NCBI GenBank assembly: GCA_977017575.1
Contig: CDRNVI010000037.1
Span: 124,001-188,000, forward strand
Reading direction: 5' to 3'
Source of the DNA: Paramoeba atlantica
Taxonomy: Eukaryota; Discosea
Length of the DNA: 64,000 nt
In this document: in pieces, positions 30,309 through 39,808 of the stretch
Numbering within the stretch: the first letter of the stretch is position 1
Layout: the number at the start of each line of letters is the position of its first letter
Translations under genes and position numbers: made by a program
Notes under the pieces: generated by a model
Seen by the model: the letters and a program-made list of their open reading frames with translations, nothing else
Databases searched by the model: none
Told to the model about the DNA's origin: nothing

Positions 30309-30361
30309 CCCCCCTTTAATACGGACAATGTCCAAAAATCTGTCCGTATTAAAGGGGGGGT
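30309..30361. repeat. Tip-to-tip inverted repeat of the CCCCCCCTTTAATACGGAC end
   Basis: Two copies of the element end face each other with about 13 bases between (ATGTCCAAAAATC). It forms a near-perfect palindrome with arms of about 20 bp. It could be a tiny foldback derivative, or the right end of the 29398 element abutting another copy. Confidence 0.7.
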
Positions 30362-30363
30362 CA

Positions 30364-31131
30364 CAGTATCAAAATTAATTTTTAAAAGAAGTTTTTAAAG
30401 TAGTTTACGCGCTATATTCTATAAAATATTTAGTCCGTATTTCATACATTTTAAAAAAATGTTTTGCGACAAAGTGGAATCTTGACAATCGATCTCAATT
30501 AAACAAAAACTTATCCTTCTTATTGAGAAACATTATTGGGATCGCATTACTTAAACGAGTTTATTATTACATTACCTGTAACATTTTGTTTTCAATTTTC
30601 ATTCACTTTTCTCCAGCACCATGTCTAGGAAGTCTGTCCGAGGTGAACTTTCACTGTTTTCATCTTCGCTTACAGTAAGCGAAGCATATCCTAATTTGTC
30701 CATGTTTCTACGAATGAAAAGCTGCTGTGCAATTACTTATGGAGCCAAGGAAGCTGGGCGCGAGTTGTACATGTACCCCAACGTAGACAGCCACAAGTCG
30801 CACTTTGTGACGACAGGTGGAGTCCAAATATAATGTTGTGGTGCGACAAAAACGAAGGGAAACATGTTACGACCCACTGATGTCCACCAATCATAGTCGT
30901 TTTTGTGATTCATGGGGTTCCACTCATAGTCCCGACAAGCCACATACTCATTCCATTCTTTTGCAGATATTGAAAACAGAGGTTTTCAAAAACGGAAACT
31001 CTATGTCTCAGCGATAGCCTGCTGAGCCGATGCATCACACAATCATGTGCAACATACCTTTCGACAGGCTTCAAGTTTTTAGTTAGAAATTCCATGGAGG
31101 TAAATTTATTCACGCAACACCGAGTTACCCC
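30364..31131. other. Region with only a short unrecognised frame
   Basis: An ATG at 30621 with a T-rich leader opens a 70-codon + frame (MSRKSVRGELSLFSSSLTVS) that I cannot classify. Minus frames at 30737-30943 and 30910-31113 are also unclassified. They may be decayed continuation of the family X fragment at 31132-31480. Confidence 0.3.
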
Positions 31132-31480
31132 TCAAGCTTTGGTGTGACGACAACACGAGCCGTTCGCGCCTTTTCTAAGGCAGAAGCAGTACTTTGCAAT
31201 TACATCTCGTTTCGCCTCGAACTTTTCTATACCTTCAAGTTTGTCGCATACAGTGGCTACTTCATCCGGAATCACACTTCTCGGAGTTAACAAGCACTCT
31301 AGTAGCTGTGATTCAAGATTCTTCAACCAAGACACAGGACAGCTTTCTCGAAGGCCAAGGTACGACTGGCGAAACACTGTTTCGGCGTTCGTAACGTTGT
31401 TTTCAAAACGAGCGAGCGATTATGACATACAAAATATTTCTAAAATCGGACAAAATGCAGGACCTGTCGGGGGGTAAAAG
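31132..31480 (-). pseudogene. hAT-like family X transposase, C-terminal fragment
   Basis: The minus frame reads MFRQSYLGLRESCPVSWLKN and LLECLLTPRSVIPDEVATVC, matching TFRQSYHGLGEDVPTFCRKR and LLECVSKLKDVSPCESEPII near the end of the copy at 8593-10083. Nothing upstream in the same frame restores the catalytic core, so this is a fragment. Confidence 0.6.
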
Positions 31481-31751
31481 AGGCTGAACACCACTTCATT
31501 TTATAACTGTACTCCAACAGCTGCGAATGGTAGGAAATTTCTGCCCAGACTGTGAACAATGACTTATTCGTATGACCGTAAATGACAAGTTCTTATGACT
31601 TATGACAAGACCGTAAAATTGCGATACCGGATGCGTACAATACCGAAATCAGCAGTTTAAAAAATGGGTGCATTTTCATGTCACTTGACCCATTCCTTAT
31701 TACCTTTTCGATCTCCTATTTGTTTCCTAAATTTATACAATCTATTCTACA

Positions 31752-32549
31752 ATGGGTAGACGGACTCAAAACGTCAAAACAGGAAAATATATTCGACGCG
31801 TATTAGCGACCGTCATAGAGTGGAATAAGTTTCGTCGTACAGGCCTGGTACGTGTCCTCGATCCCCAGCCTAATTTTTTCTCACACACCATTAAATCTAC
31901 CTCTCTCGCCCAACCTCGCTTACAAAACTCCAACCCGAATGTTACCTACTACGACAGTCACCCTTCCCACCACACCACACAACCCTTTCTCGCCTCCACC
32001 CTACCCTACTCCTCTCAACCCACCCCCCAACACCCTCTTCTCTCCCCCACAAACGCTCCCCCCTCCCTAACCCCCCACACCCCTTCTCCCCCTCATCGAA
32101 CCCCTCCCCGCCCTAACCCCCACCGTCCCCCACCCTCTTTTTCCCCCTCCCCCTCCCCCCTCCCCACGACCCCTACGGTCGCCTCTTCTTCTCCTCCCTC
32201 TTCTTTCTCTTCTCCGCCCCCTCCCCTCACCCCCACCCCCTCCCCCCATGCCTCCCCCTCCCTGCTGCTCCCCCTGCTCCCCTCCCACATCGCCCACCAC
32301 GGCCCCCTCCCCGCGCTCCGTGTCGGCATGACGCTGGAGCTCACCCCGGACTACGACCCCGGGGCGGGGCGCGCGGTGGCCACCGCCGTGTCCCTCCCCG
32401 GGGGGGGCCCGCTGCCCGGGACCAGCCACGACCCCTGCGTGGGCTCGGGCCCGCGGGTACGCGACCCGCTGAGCTACCCCGCCCGGCACTACGGTACCCC
32501 CCCACCGCCGTGGAGGTATGTGGGGAGGAGTGAGGACGTGGATGTGTGA
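31752..32549 (+). CDS. Pro/Ser/Thr-rich hypothetical protein (265 aa) in an extremely C-rich tract
   Basis: The ATG at 31752 follows a T-rich leader. The first 45 residues are ordered and basic (GRRTQNVKTGKYIRRVLATV, EWNKFRRTGLVRVLDPQPN). About 120 residues of Pro/Ser/Thr low complexity follow, encoded by long C-runs on the + strand. The tail contains LRVGMTLELTPDYDPGAGR and ARHYGTPPPPWRYVGRSEDV. No family is recognised. The last ~80 bases and the 3' flank are partly duplicated at 39873-39985 beside the gene at 40235. Opposite-strand Gly/Arg frames over the same region are shadows of the C-rich composition. Confidence 0.6.
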   Translation: MGRRTQNVKTGKYIRRVLATVIEWNKFRRTGLVRVLDPQPNFFSHTIKSTSLAQPRLQNSNPNVTYYDSHPSHHTTQPFLASTLPYSSQPTPQHPLLSPTNAPPSLTPHTPSPPHRTPPRPNPHRPPPSFSPSPSPLPTTPTVASSSPPSSFSSPPPPLTPTPSPHASPSLLLPLLPSHIAHHGPLPALRVGMTLELTPDYDPGAGRAVATAVSLPGGGPLPGTSHDPCVGSGPRVRDPLSYPARHYGTPPPPWRYVGRSEDVDV

Positions 32550-32680
32550 GGAAAGGGGGCGAGGGGGGAGGGGAGATACCCCTGCACACCATACCCATAC
32601 GGTATGTACCCCTATTGTTGTATAATACCTTTTTGTATAATCTACCTTTAATAAATAATATACCTTTGTTGTATAATTAT

Positions 32681-32788
32681 TTTTTAGGCTCTTCGTTAAA
32701 CGCGGTGGTTGTTTTCAACTTAGAAGTCACTCATGCTGCGCGCTTCGCGTTGAAAACTACCACCGCGTTTAACGAAGAGCCTAAAAAA
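32681..32788. repeat. 108-bp foldback element, uninterrupted copy
   Basis: Arms TTAGGCTCTTCGTTAAACGC and its reverse complement extend through GGTGGT...TTTTCAAC, about 40 bp per arm, around a loop of about 28 bases containing CTTAGAAGTCACTCATGC. It is the empty-site counterpart of 1931-2552. Confidence 0.85.
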
Positions 32789-33306
32789 GAAAATTTGGCC
32801 CGGAAAGCTGGAGAAAACGGAAAGATTATAGCCAAAAATAGTCCATTTTCGGGTAAAAATGGGATGATTTTTGCGTATTTTTGCTCTCAGAGCACTAAAT
32901 CTGATATTTGCGCGTGGGAAATCACTCGTAGTCATGAATGAAAGCCTATCTAACGTATTGGATAGAGAATGCGACTCCAACCACACCATTCTTTCGACAC
33001 AAAAAGGCCCCTTGGGGTCCGAAAAATACTTTTTCACCTTTTTTAGTCAAAAATGGGTCATTTTGAGGGGCGCACCATGGCTCGCATAATGTATATCTTG
33101 CGAAAACAACGGTGCGGAAAGCTAGTATACGTCCCAAACTATCAAAATACGGTTAAACTGAAGCAAAGTTAGCATTTTTCATATTTTTTGATATTTCCGA
33201 TGAATCCTGGCTCTACTTCGAAGCTACTCTCTTCCAATACAATGAATTTAAATTGATTTCTTTCTTACTTCAATATCTTAATACTTTCTTGCATAACTCT
33301 GCGAAC
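32789..33306. repeat. Dispersed repeat sequence right of the foldback, no gene
   Basis: It contains ATCTTGCGAAAACAACGGTG and GGAAAGCTAGTATACGTCCC, matching 2070-2120 with a few changes. Both loci therefore share more than the foldback and are probably copies of one larger non-coding element. Confidence 0.5.
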
Positions 33307-33805
33307 TTAAAGATGAATACAAGTGCAATGAGTCTGCAAGTTCTCGAGGATTCTCAGCATGACATCCCCGCCGTTCCTCTTCAAACTTCCGTTCCATTTT
33401 TCAGCAATTGCTTGAACTCGGTCTGATCTTTTCCCTGGCTTGCTCCCCAAAATATTTCCTTCACGCTTCAAACGCTTCTTAGCCATAAAGCTAGCACATT
33501 CGACAGTGTTTGTATGTACCCCGTCTGGGGTGACCCATTGCTGACGATGATTTACACTTCGCCACTCGTACTTGGACCGAAATTTTAGATTATGACGGGC
33601 GCCAAGAAGCGGACGGGTGCTATGAAGAAGCAGGTTCATCAATTTTTTGAACGAGCGTTGGTACACCACCACTTTGCGCCAATGAGCTTCATGTGTTGGG
33701 GTGACTTGTGTACATTCCTGTAGCACACAACTTTCTGGGCTACCAGCTTGTGGCTTTTCATCCATTCGGCACATTCCTGCTCGGTCCAAAGTGCAACTTT
33801 GCTTA
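33307..33805 (-). pseudogene. Merlin-like transposase, C-terminal fragment
   Basis: The minus frame contains KYEWRSVNHRQQWVTPDGVH, then H-T-N-T-V-E and AKKRLKREGNILGSKPGKRS, closely matching 3186-3650. The ending (GDVMLRILENLQTHCTCIHL) also corresponds. The W-T-D of the second catalytic Asp is not recognisable. The upstream part is cut by the MITE at 33806-34161. Confidence 0.7.
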
Positions 33806-34161
33806 CACCCCCGCCAAAAAGTATTGTTCACAAAAATGGCCGACACAAAAAGTATTGTATTTATTAGTATCGACCATTTTTTTGAGTTTTGACCAGAATT
33901 TTAGTTGCTTTTTTCGAATTTTCAGGAAATTAGCATAATGAGTTCTGATATACGCGGCCACTTGATCTCTAGGGAAGCTGAGTGATTTCTCTCCTATTTT
34001 TATGCTTCACTATACGTTTACACAGAACCGATATGATAATGTCCAACTTTTTGGAGGCCAGTGGCAACTCGTGGAAATCGACAAAAAGTATTGTATTTAT
34101 TAGTATCGACCAAAAATTCGTGGTCGATACTAATAAATTACAATACTTTTTGGCGGGGGTG
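33806..34161. mobile_element. MITE with CACCCCCGCCAAAAAGTATTG ends (356 bp)
   Basis: Left end CACCCCCGCCAAAAAGTATT and right end AATACTTTTTGGCGGGGGTG are flanked by TA on both sides. Both ends carry an additional inner repeat ATTTATTAGTATCGACC, once in direct and once in inverted form near the right end. No transposase. Inserted into the Merlin-like fragment. Confidence 0.8.
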
Positions 34162-34266
34162 TAATGTGAGGCCACCCCGACAATAAAACCCAGCACACCC
34201 TTGACAAGGCATAACAAAATCACGAAAAATCCAAAAATCAACCTACCGTTACCCCCCCTTACTTCA

Positions 34267-34332
34267 CCTCCCCCCTTACTTCACCACATTTAGCCACTCC
34301 GTATGTGGTGAAGTAAGGGGGGTGTCAGAATT
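34267..34332. repeat. C-tipped inverted repeat CCCCCCTTACTTCACCACA
   Basis: CCCCCCTTACTTCACCACA and its exact reverse complement TGTGGTGAAGTAAGGGGGG surround about 15 bases. The left arm is preceded by a further copy of CCCCCCTTACTTCACC (34253-34269). It lies about 90 bp upstream of the pogo-like transposase and may be one of that element's ends. Confidence 0.7.
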
Positions 34333-34418
34333 TTCCCCCGATTCCTACTCTGTGATGATAGTTAACCCAGGTCAGAAATTGTAAATTTTCATTGATTTCA
34401 ATATTTATTCAATGCACG

Positions 34419-36175
34419 ATGGCCCCACCACTTCTATTCTTTAACGCGAGCCAAGTGACTCTATCCTCACCGTTGCCACACGAAACTGTTGCCGTACTGC
34501 CCTTCCCCGATGATACTTCAGCTACGCCATCCACCGCATTAATATTGAATGCATCTAACCAGCTTGCTGAGCAGCCGCGGAAGGTTCGGGTGGATCTTAC
34601 CATACAGCAAAAAAAAACAACCTATGTGCTAGTATAGATGCCGGCAAGTCTGTAAGCGTGGCCGCCCGAGATTACAAGGTCGAGGTAAGCACGGTACATA
34701 GAGTTTATCGGAAAAAAGAAGATTGGTATAAATTTACTCAACTTGGCTTCGGGAAATTGTTTCAGTATCATCCCCCCCGAGCAAAGAAAGAATTATATGA
34801 AAAAGGGTTGACGCAACTGCTTTTGCTACGCGGGTCTCTTTCGGCAGTCACGAAACCGACAATGTTGGGGTACTTTGCTGAAATTTCAGAGCACTTCTGT
34901 TCCCTTACCGACAAAGGAAAAGAAAAATTTTGGATTCGTTTTTGCACCTTCGCCAATATTTCGCGACGAAGAGTCAATGGAGCAACCCAAATGGTCCCAA
35001 AAGACATGGACGAGCGTATAGAAGCCTTTTTGAATATGATAGCTCTGCGAAATTGTGATCGCGGAGGATACGCTGTAATTGTAACAGGGGACGAGACCTG
35101 TGTTGTGTGGGAGCCCGTCAATGAAATCACATACGACACTGAAGGGACAAAGCGTGTAAAGGTTTTAACTACAGGTAAGGAGAAGAAGACACTGACTGCG
35201 TGGTTTTGGGGCCGCTCTGCTACGAACCAACGGCATGCAGAAAGCACGTGGGAGCATAAGGTGTTTCCTCCGCACTTAATTTGGGAAGCCCATTCAGATT
35301 CTGGGAAGGTTTCCAAAGAGGTGCTCCGGGCGGCAGAAAAGTACAATTGTACGGCAACAACGACAACAAGCGAGTGGAACACAGGAGGGTCATTTAAAAA
35401 ATGGGCTGAAGCGGAATTCTTTGACAGAATGAAGTATCCTCCGCGGAAGACACTTATTATTTTGGATCTGTACGCTGCTCATCGGACAGCGGAATTATTA
35501 TTGTTCTTTCGTGAGAGAGAAATCGATGTTCAATTCGTTCCAGGAGGTTGCACTTCCAAAGGACAGCTCATGGATATGGCCATCAACCAGCCTTTTAAAA
35601 AGTACTACAAGGAATGTTTTGCCTCCTGGCGTGCGTCGACGCATCATGAAATTGTCCGGCCAACGCGAAGTCTTATAACAAAATTTGCCACCCAGGCTCT
35701 GGCAAAAGTGAATTCAGAAGAATACGAAATCGAATTTAATAAGTTGCTTGTTCCAGCACTTACCAAAAATCTCGCACAGATTCCCATAGAATCCAGAGCC
35801 GAGCTCAGCCTCTCCTCAAGCGTTATCACGGAATCGATGGTGGATGCATCAGCCATCGCTTCACGCGTATCACAACTGAGCATTGTCGAGGAATCTCTTG
35901 AACCAAATCAGGTCCCTCGTCTGCCAACGCGCGTTCCTGTAAAAAATCGAATTAGTCCCACAATCGCAGCGAAAGCCATGAAGTCCGCGATAGAGTCAGC
36001 GCGTAACAGGAACTCAGCGCTTAACGCAACCCCAGTACAGGAGTGTTGTTATTGCACGCGAGTGAATTTAACTCTACGGGAGTGTAGTGAACCTGGGTGT
36101 TTAACGAAATTTCATCACATGTGTGCAATTGAAGAAAAGGGGGAAGAGAATGACAATTTCTGCGCAAAGCATTAA
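34419..36175 (+). pseudogene. Pogo-like (DDE_1 type) transposase with a C-terminal zinc finger, one frameshift
   Basis: The ATG at 34419 leads a variable head to RKVRVDLTIQQK. A -1 shift is needed at a nine-A run (34609-34617), after which the helix-turn-helix continues as SIDAGKSVSVAARDYKVEVS, then TVHRVYRKKEDW. The catalytic core follows: VIVTGDETCVVWE (first Asp), LIILDLYAAHRT (second Asp) and GGCTSKGQLMDMAINQPFKK (third Asp), with about 35 residues between the second and third. The C-terminus has a PHD-like finger, CCYCTRVNLTLRECSEPGC to HHMC and FCAKH, unusual for pogo relatives. Apart from the A-run, no break was found in about 520 codons, so the copy is young or the shift is tolerated. 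Confidence 0.75.
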
Positions 36176-36469
36176 CGATGGCCGCAGGTCAGGGCCACTG
36201 CATATATTTTCGGCAGTGTTGGGGCTTAGCGCACCTCACCTTCCCCAGCTTTTTACGTCCACAGCACCATTTTTAATATTCGTCGTATCTAAGTTTTTCT
36301 GTGGTTTTACTTAGTGCCTTGCAAAGCCTCTATAGGTATCATATTTTCTGTCTTCATTTTATGTATTTAAGCCCGCACATTAGAAAATAAATTTGGGCGT
36401 AGCGTATTTTCATGATGTTAGTTACTTTCTGTAGAAGTCAATGATCTTTTAATTCATTTTATAAAGTCA
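36176..36469. other. Spacer
   Basis: AT-rich, no gene. AGTCAATGATCTTT is repeated at about 36437 and 36467. Confidence 0.3.
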
Positions 36470-36778
36470 ATGATCTTTCCGAACTATGGCAAGCTTACTT
36501 CTTTGTGGTGGGAAAGTATGATCGCCAGATCGAGAACTTCCTCTTGCTTGAGGGGATACGTTTCTGTCGATGGGACCCATCTGCCTTTTTGGCCTGCGGA
36601 TTCCCCGGATTTGAATCCGATTGAGAATTTATTGTGCCGTCTCAAACAAATCAAAAATCAGGCGAACCCGTCCTCCATAAGAGAGATAGAAGAGAGCTGT
36701 GAAAAATATCTAAAAAGTAGTGACTCAAAGAAATTTTCCGAAAAATTGCATGCATCTTTCAAACGCAATACTTCTTGA
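36470..36778 (+). pseudogene. Tc1-like transposase C-terminal remnant
   Basis: The frame contains FWPADSPDLNPIENLLCRLK, which carries the catalytic Glu motif S-P-D-L-N-P-I-E-N-L, then a helical tail (IREIEESCEKYLKS). The upstream catalytic aspartates are absent. A relic of a Tc1 copy different from the other three in the window. Confidence 0.65.
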
Positions 36779-37660
36779 CAATTCCTCCCCTTTTGATGCC
36801 TCAAAGTAACGTAAATATAAACGTGATGATGATCGAGAGTCGTGTGCCACACGTAGCACCCCGCATTCCACGAGTTCTACTAAATGTTGTAACCAAACCC
36901 CGGAGGATAGTTTCCTTATTTTCCCGTGAAAAGGGGGACAATTTATCTATTCAATAAAATTTTGGGTACTTTTCAATGCCGTGCAACATTTGATACCCCA
37001 TGGTAAACCATTGTTTAGGTGTGTTGATGTAAAGAATCCAAGTTGTTCCTTCAGTATTTATGATGAATCTTCGTTAACAAAGAATTCGGGTATAAATGCA
37101 TCAAGAAAAGCAACCGTTTGCTTTTTTTTTCTAGTTTTCTTTTTTTTTCTCCACCGAATAAGCACTTACGCGTTCACTATCGTCGGTCTGAATTTCTGAT
37201 TCAATATTCCTACTAGGCGAGATATCCTGAAAAGCCGTATTCCGAGCGTCAACCCGAGACGACCGGTGTGTGCCTCGACACTTCCATATGGGAGGATCTA
37301 TAACGCACCAACAATACTCCCCCCCCCCTTTGTTTTCTCTCCCCCGAACACTCCATATTTTTCAACTTCAAATCTTCTTAGGGGGGAGGACTCCCGTTAC
37401 CATGCCTCAAGTGAGGATTAAGGAACTATTTTTTTTTTCGGCAATCGTAGTGCCAGGCAATCCAAGGCGAGTTTACTACGCCGAGATAATGGGGAGTTGC
37501 TGTTCCCCTGAACATGATACCATGGACAGGGCATAGCAACTCCCTCATTATCACTCCTTCGTAAGCACCATGTTACCGGGACCAAGCCCTAGGTGCCAGG
37601 CATGCCATAGCACGTCACAACTTCCCACCCTCTCCCTTCTGTTTTTATTCTGTTTTCACT
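36779..37660. other. Gap with one strong hairpin, no recognised gene
   Basis: A 60-codon frame at 36775-36957 is unclassified. At 37485-37553 a hairpin has arms GATAATGGGGAGTTGCT and AGCAACTCCCTCATTATC (one bulge), with an inner stem CCCTG/CAGGG. C-runs occur near 37320. Confidence 0.4.
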
Positions 37661-37699
37661 TCATTAAAAAAACATGCTGAAGAGGAGGATGTATAGCGC

Positions 37700-39202
37700 A
37701 AATGGAACGGCAAGTGTGTCCCGAAGGACACGGAGCCCATGGGCCTCCCAGCACGAATGCTGGGGCGGTGGTACCCCGAAGGGTACGGAGCCCATGGGCC
37801 TCGTTACAGAGGATGAATATATAAATGCAACGGCAAGTGTGTCCCGAAGGACACGGAGCCCATGGGCCTCCCAGCACGAATGCTGGGGCGGTGGTACCCC
37901 GAAGGGTACGGAGCCCATGGGCCTCATTACAGAGGATGAATATATAAATGCAACGGCAAGTGTGTCCCGAAGGACACGGAGCCCATGGGCCTCCCAGCAC
38001 GAATGCTGGGGCGGTGGTACCCCGAAGGGTACGGAGCCCATGGGCCTCGTTACAGAGGATGAATATATAAATGCAACGGCAAGTGTGTCCCGAAGGACAC
38101 GGAGCCCATGGGCCTCCCAGCACGAATGCTGGGGCGGTGGTACCCCGAAGGGTACGGAGCCCATGGGCCTCATTACAGAGGATGAATATATAAATGCAAC
38201 GGCAAGTGTGTCCCGAAGGACACGGAGCCCATGGGCCTCCCAGCACGAATGCTGGGGCGGTGGTACCCCGAAGGGTACGGAGCCCATGGGCCTCGTTACA
38301 GAGGATGAATATATAAATGCAACGGCAAGTGTGTCCCGAAGGACACGGAGCCCATGGGCCTCCCAGCACGAATGCTGGGGCGGTGGTACCCCGAAGGGTA
38401 CGGAGCCCATGGGCCTCGTTACAGAGGATGAATATATAAATGCAACGGCAAGTGTGCCCCGAAGGGTACGGAGCCCATGGGCCTCGTTACAGAGGATGAA
38501 TATATAAATGCAACGGCAAGTGTGTCCCGAAGGACACGGAGCCCATGGGCCTCCCAGCACGAATGCTGGGGCGGTGGTATCCCGAAGGGTACGGAGCCCA
38601 TGGGCCTCGTTACAGAGGATGAATATATAAATGCAACGGCAAGTGTGTCCCGAAGGACACGGAGCCCATGGGCCTCCCAGCACGAATGCTGGGGCGGTGG
38701 TACCCCGAAGGGTACGGAGCCCATGGGCCTCGTTACAGAGGATGAATATATAAATGCAACGGCAAGTGTGCCCCGAAGGGTACGGAGCCCATGGGCCTCG
38801 TTACAGAGGATGAATATATAAATGCAACGGCAAGTGTGTCCCGAAGGACACGGAGCCCATGGGCCTCCCAGCACGAATGCTGGGGCGGTGGTATCCCGAA
38901 GGGTACGGAGCCCATGGGCCTCGTTACAGAGGATGAATATATAAATGCAACGGCAAGTGTGTCCCGAAGGACACGGAGCCCATGGGCCTCCCAGCACGAA
39001 TGCTGGGGCGGTGGTACCCCGAAGGGTACGGAGCCCATGGGCCTCGTTACAGAGGATGAATATATAAATGCAACGGCAAGTGTGCCCCGAAGGGTACGGA
39101 GCCCATGGGCCTCGTTACAGAGGATGTATAAATGCAACGGCAAGTGTGCCCCGAAGGACACGGAGCCCATGGGCCTCCCAGCACGAATGCTGGGGCGGTG
39201 GT
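37700..39202. repeat. Satellite of 123-bp units built from CGAA-loop hairpins
   Basis: Ten full 123-bp units (starts 37706, 37829, 37952, 38075, 38198, 38321, 38512, 38635, 38826, 38949), three 64-68-bp short units (38444, 38758, 39072) and a last partial unit (39136). Each full unit holds three perfect hairpins with the same loop: GTGTCC-CGAA-GGACAC, CCCAGCA-CGAA-TGCTGGG and GTACCC-CGAA-GGGTAC. GCCCATGGGC palindromes lie between them. The first units alternate CTCGTTACAG/CTCATTACAG, giving a 246-bp dimer. Later, a 314-bp block (short + long + long) is duplicated. 123 is a multiple of three, so several frames stay open on both strands; I do not call them genes. Confidence 0.9.
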
Positions 39203-39772
39203 AAGGAAATGTGGGGGGGGGGTCAAATGAATAATATCCGCAAGGATCCTCATTTGTTTTCAAGTACAATCATAATTCACCTAGGCATGCTCTGTAAAGC
39301 ACTTAAGAACACGCCATGTTGTTCTCCCTTTAATAATTCAATGTCTGAATGTAGTGCAACATGTAATTCCCTCCGATTTTCTCATGACAACCTGCTTGGC
39401 GTGCGGCACCGGAAAAAGAATCAGATTCCCCATATTTCTTTACTTAGAAGATACTATGAGAGGCTTTTATTTGTCCACAATAACTGTAACAGCCCATGTC
39501 ACGTTTCTGTACCTTTCTGTCATTTGAAAATGCTCTTTTCTGACCCGTCCAATAAAAAGGAGGACGGAAAAAGCGAAAAAGTGGCCTAACTGCAGAATTT
39601 TGCACTTTGAAAAGTCAAAAGTTTTTGTATTTTTTTAAAAAATTAAAACATGCGGGAAACGCATTATCACATGACACGTAACTCTGCGAGAGCTCTCGAA
39701 TGCGGTGCTACTTTCCAAAATTGGCCAAGTTATAGAAATTTTGACCCCCCCCACATTTTCGTGCCCACCCCT
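39203..39772. mobile_element. Probable MITE abutting the satellite
   Basis: The left side reads GAAATGTGGGGGGGGGTCAAA (39205-39226). The right side, reversed, reads CAGGGGTGGGCACGAAAATG then TGGGGGGGGTCAAAA, ending in CCCCTG before TATG, like other Tc1/mariner ends here. The outer left end merges with the last satellite unit (GCTGGGGCGGTGG), so the satellite may have grown from, or into, this end. The + frame over 39230-39589 shows no domain. Confidence 0.5.
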
Positions 39773-39808
39773 GTATGTACATCCCATATGTACATCCTGT
39801 ATGTATAT

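Larger units (their letters stand above)
29398..30363. mobile_element. Composite DNA-transposon remnant with GACCCCCCCTTTAAT ends
   Basis: The left end reads TGACCCCCCCTTTAATGCGG (one base shifted against TGTG) and the right end, reversed, TGACCCCCCCTTTAATACGG. The same end occurs near 55861 and 58566. Inside are a minus-strand frame (29580-29978), a block with ATACCCCCCGGTATG motifs (29940-30030), a fragment of the short element of 59844-60037 (about 30136-30165), and a GC hairpin at 30232-30248. Repeated insertions have probably occurred here. Confidence 0.5.

Noticed and set aside
32067-32598. Gly/Arg-rich minus-strand frames
   Set aside because: They are shadows of the C-rich + strand. 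The + frame has an ordered N-terminus and a T-rich leader; the minus frames have neither.
37700-39202. CRISPR array
   Set aside because: Units are contiguous without unique spacers, and the context is eukaryotic.
37656-39269. Long open frames on both strands (up to 339 codons) across the hairpin satellite
   Set aside because: The unit is 123 bp, a multiple of three, so any stop-free unit gives open frames in tandem. Both strands are equally open, and the frame changes at each 68-bp short unit.
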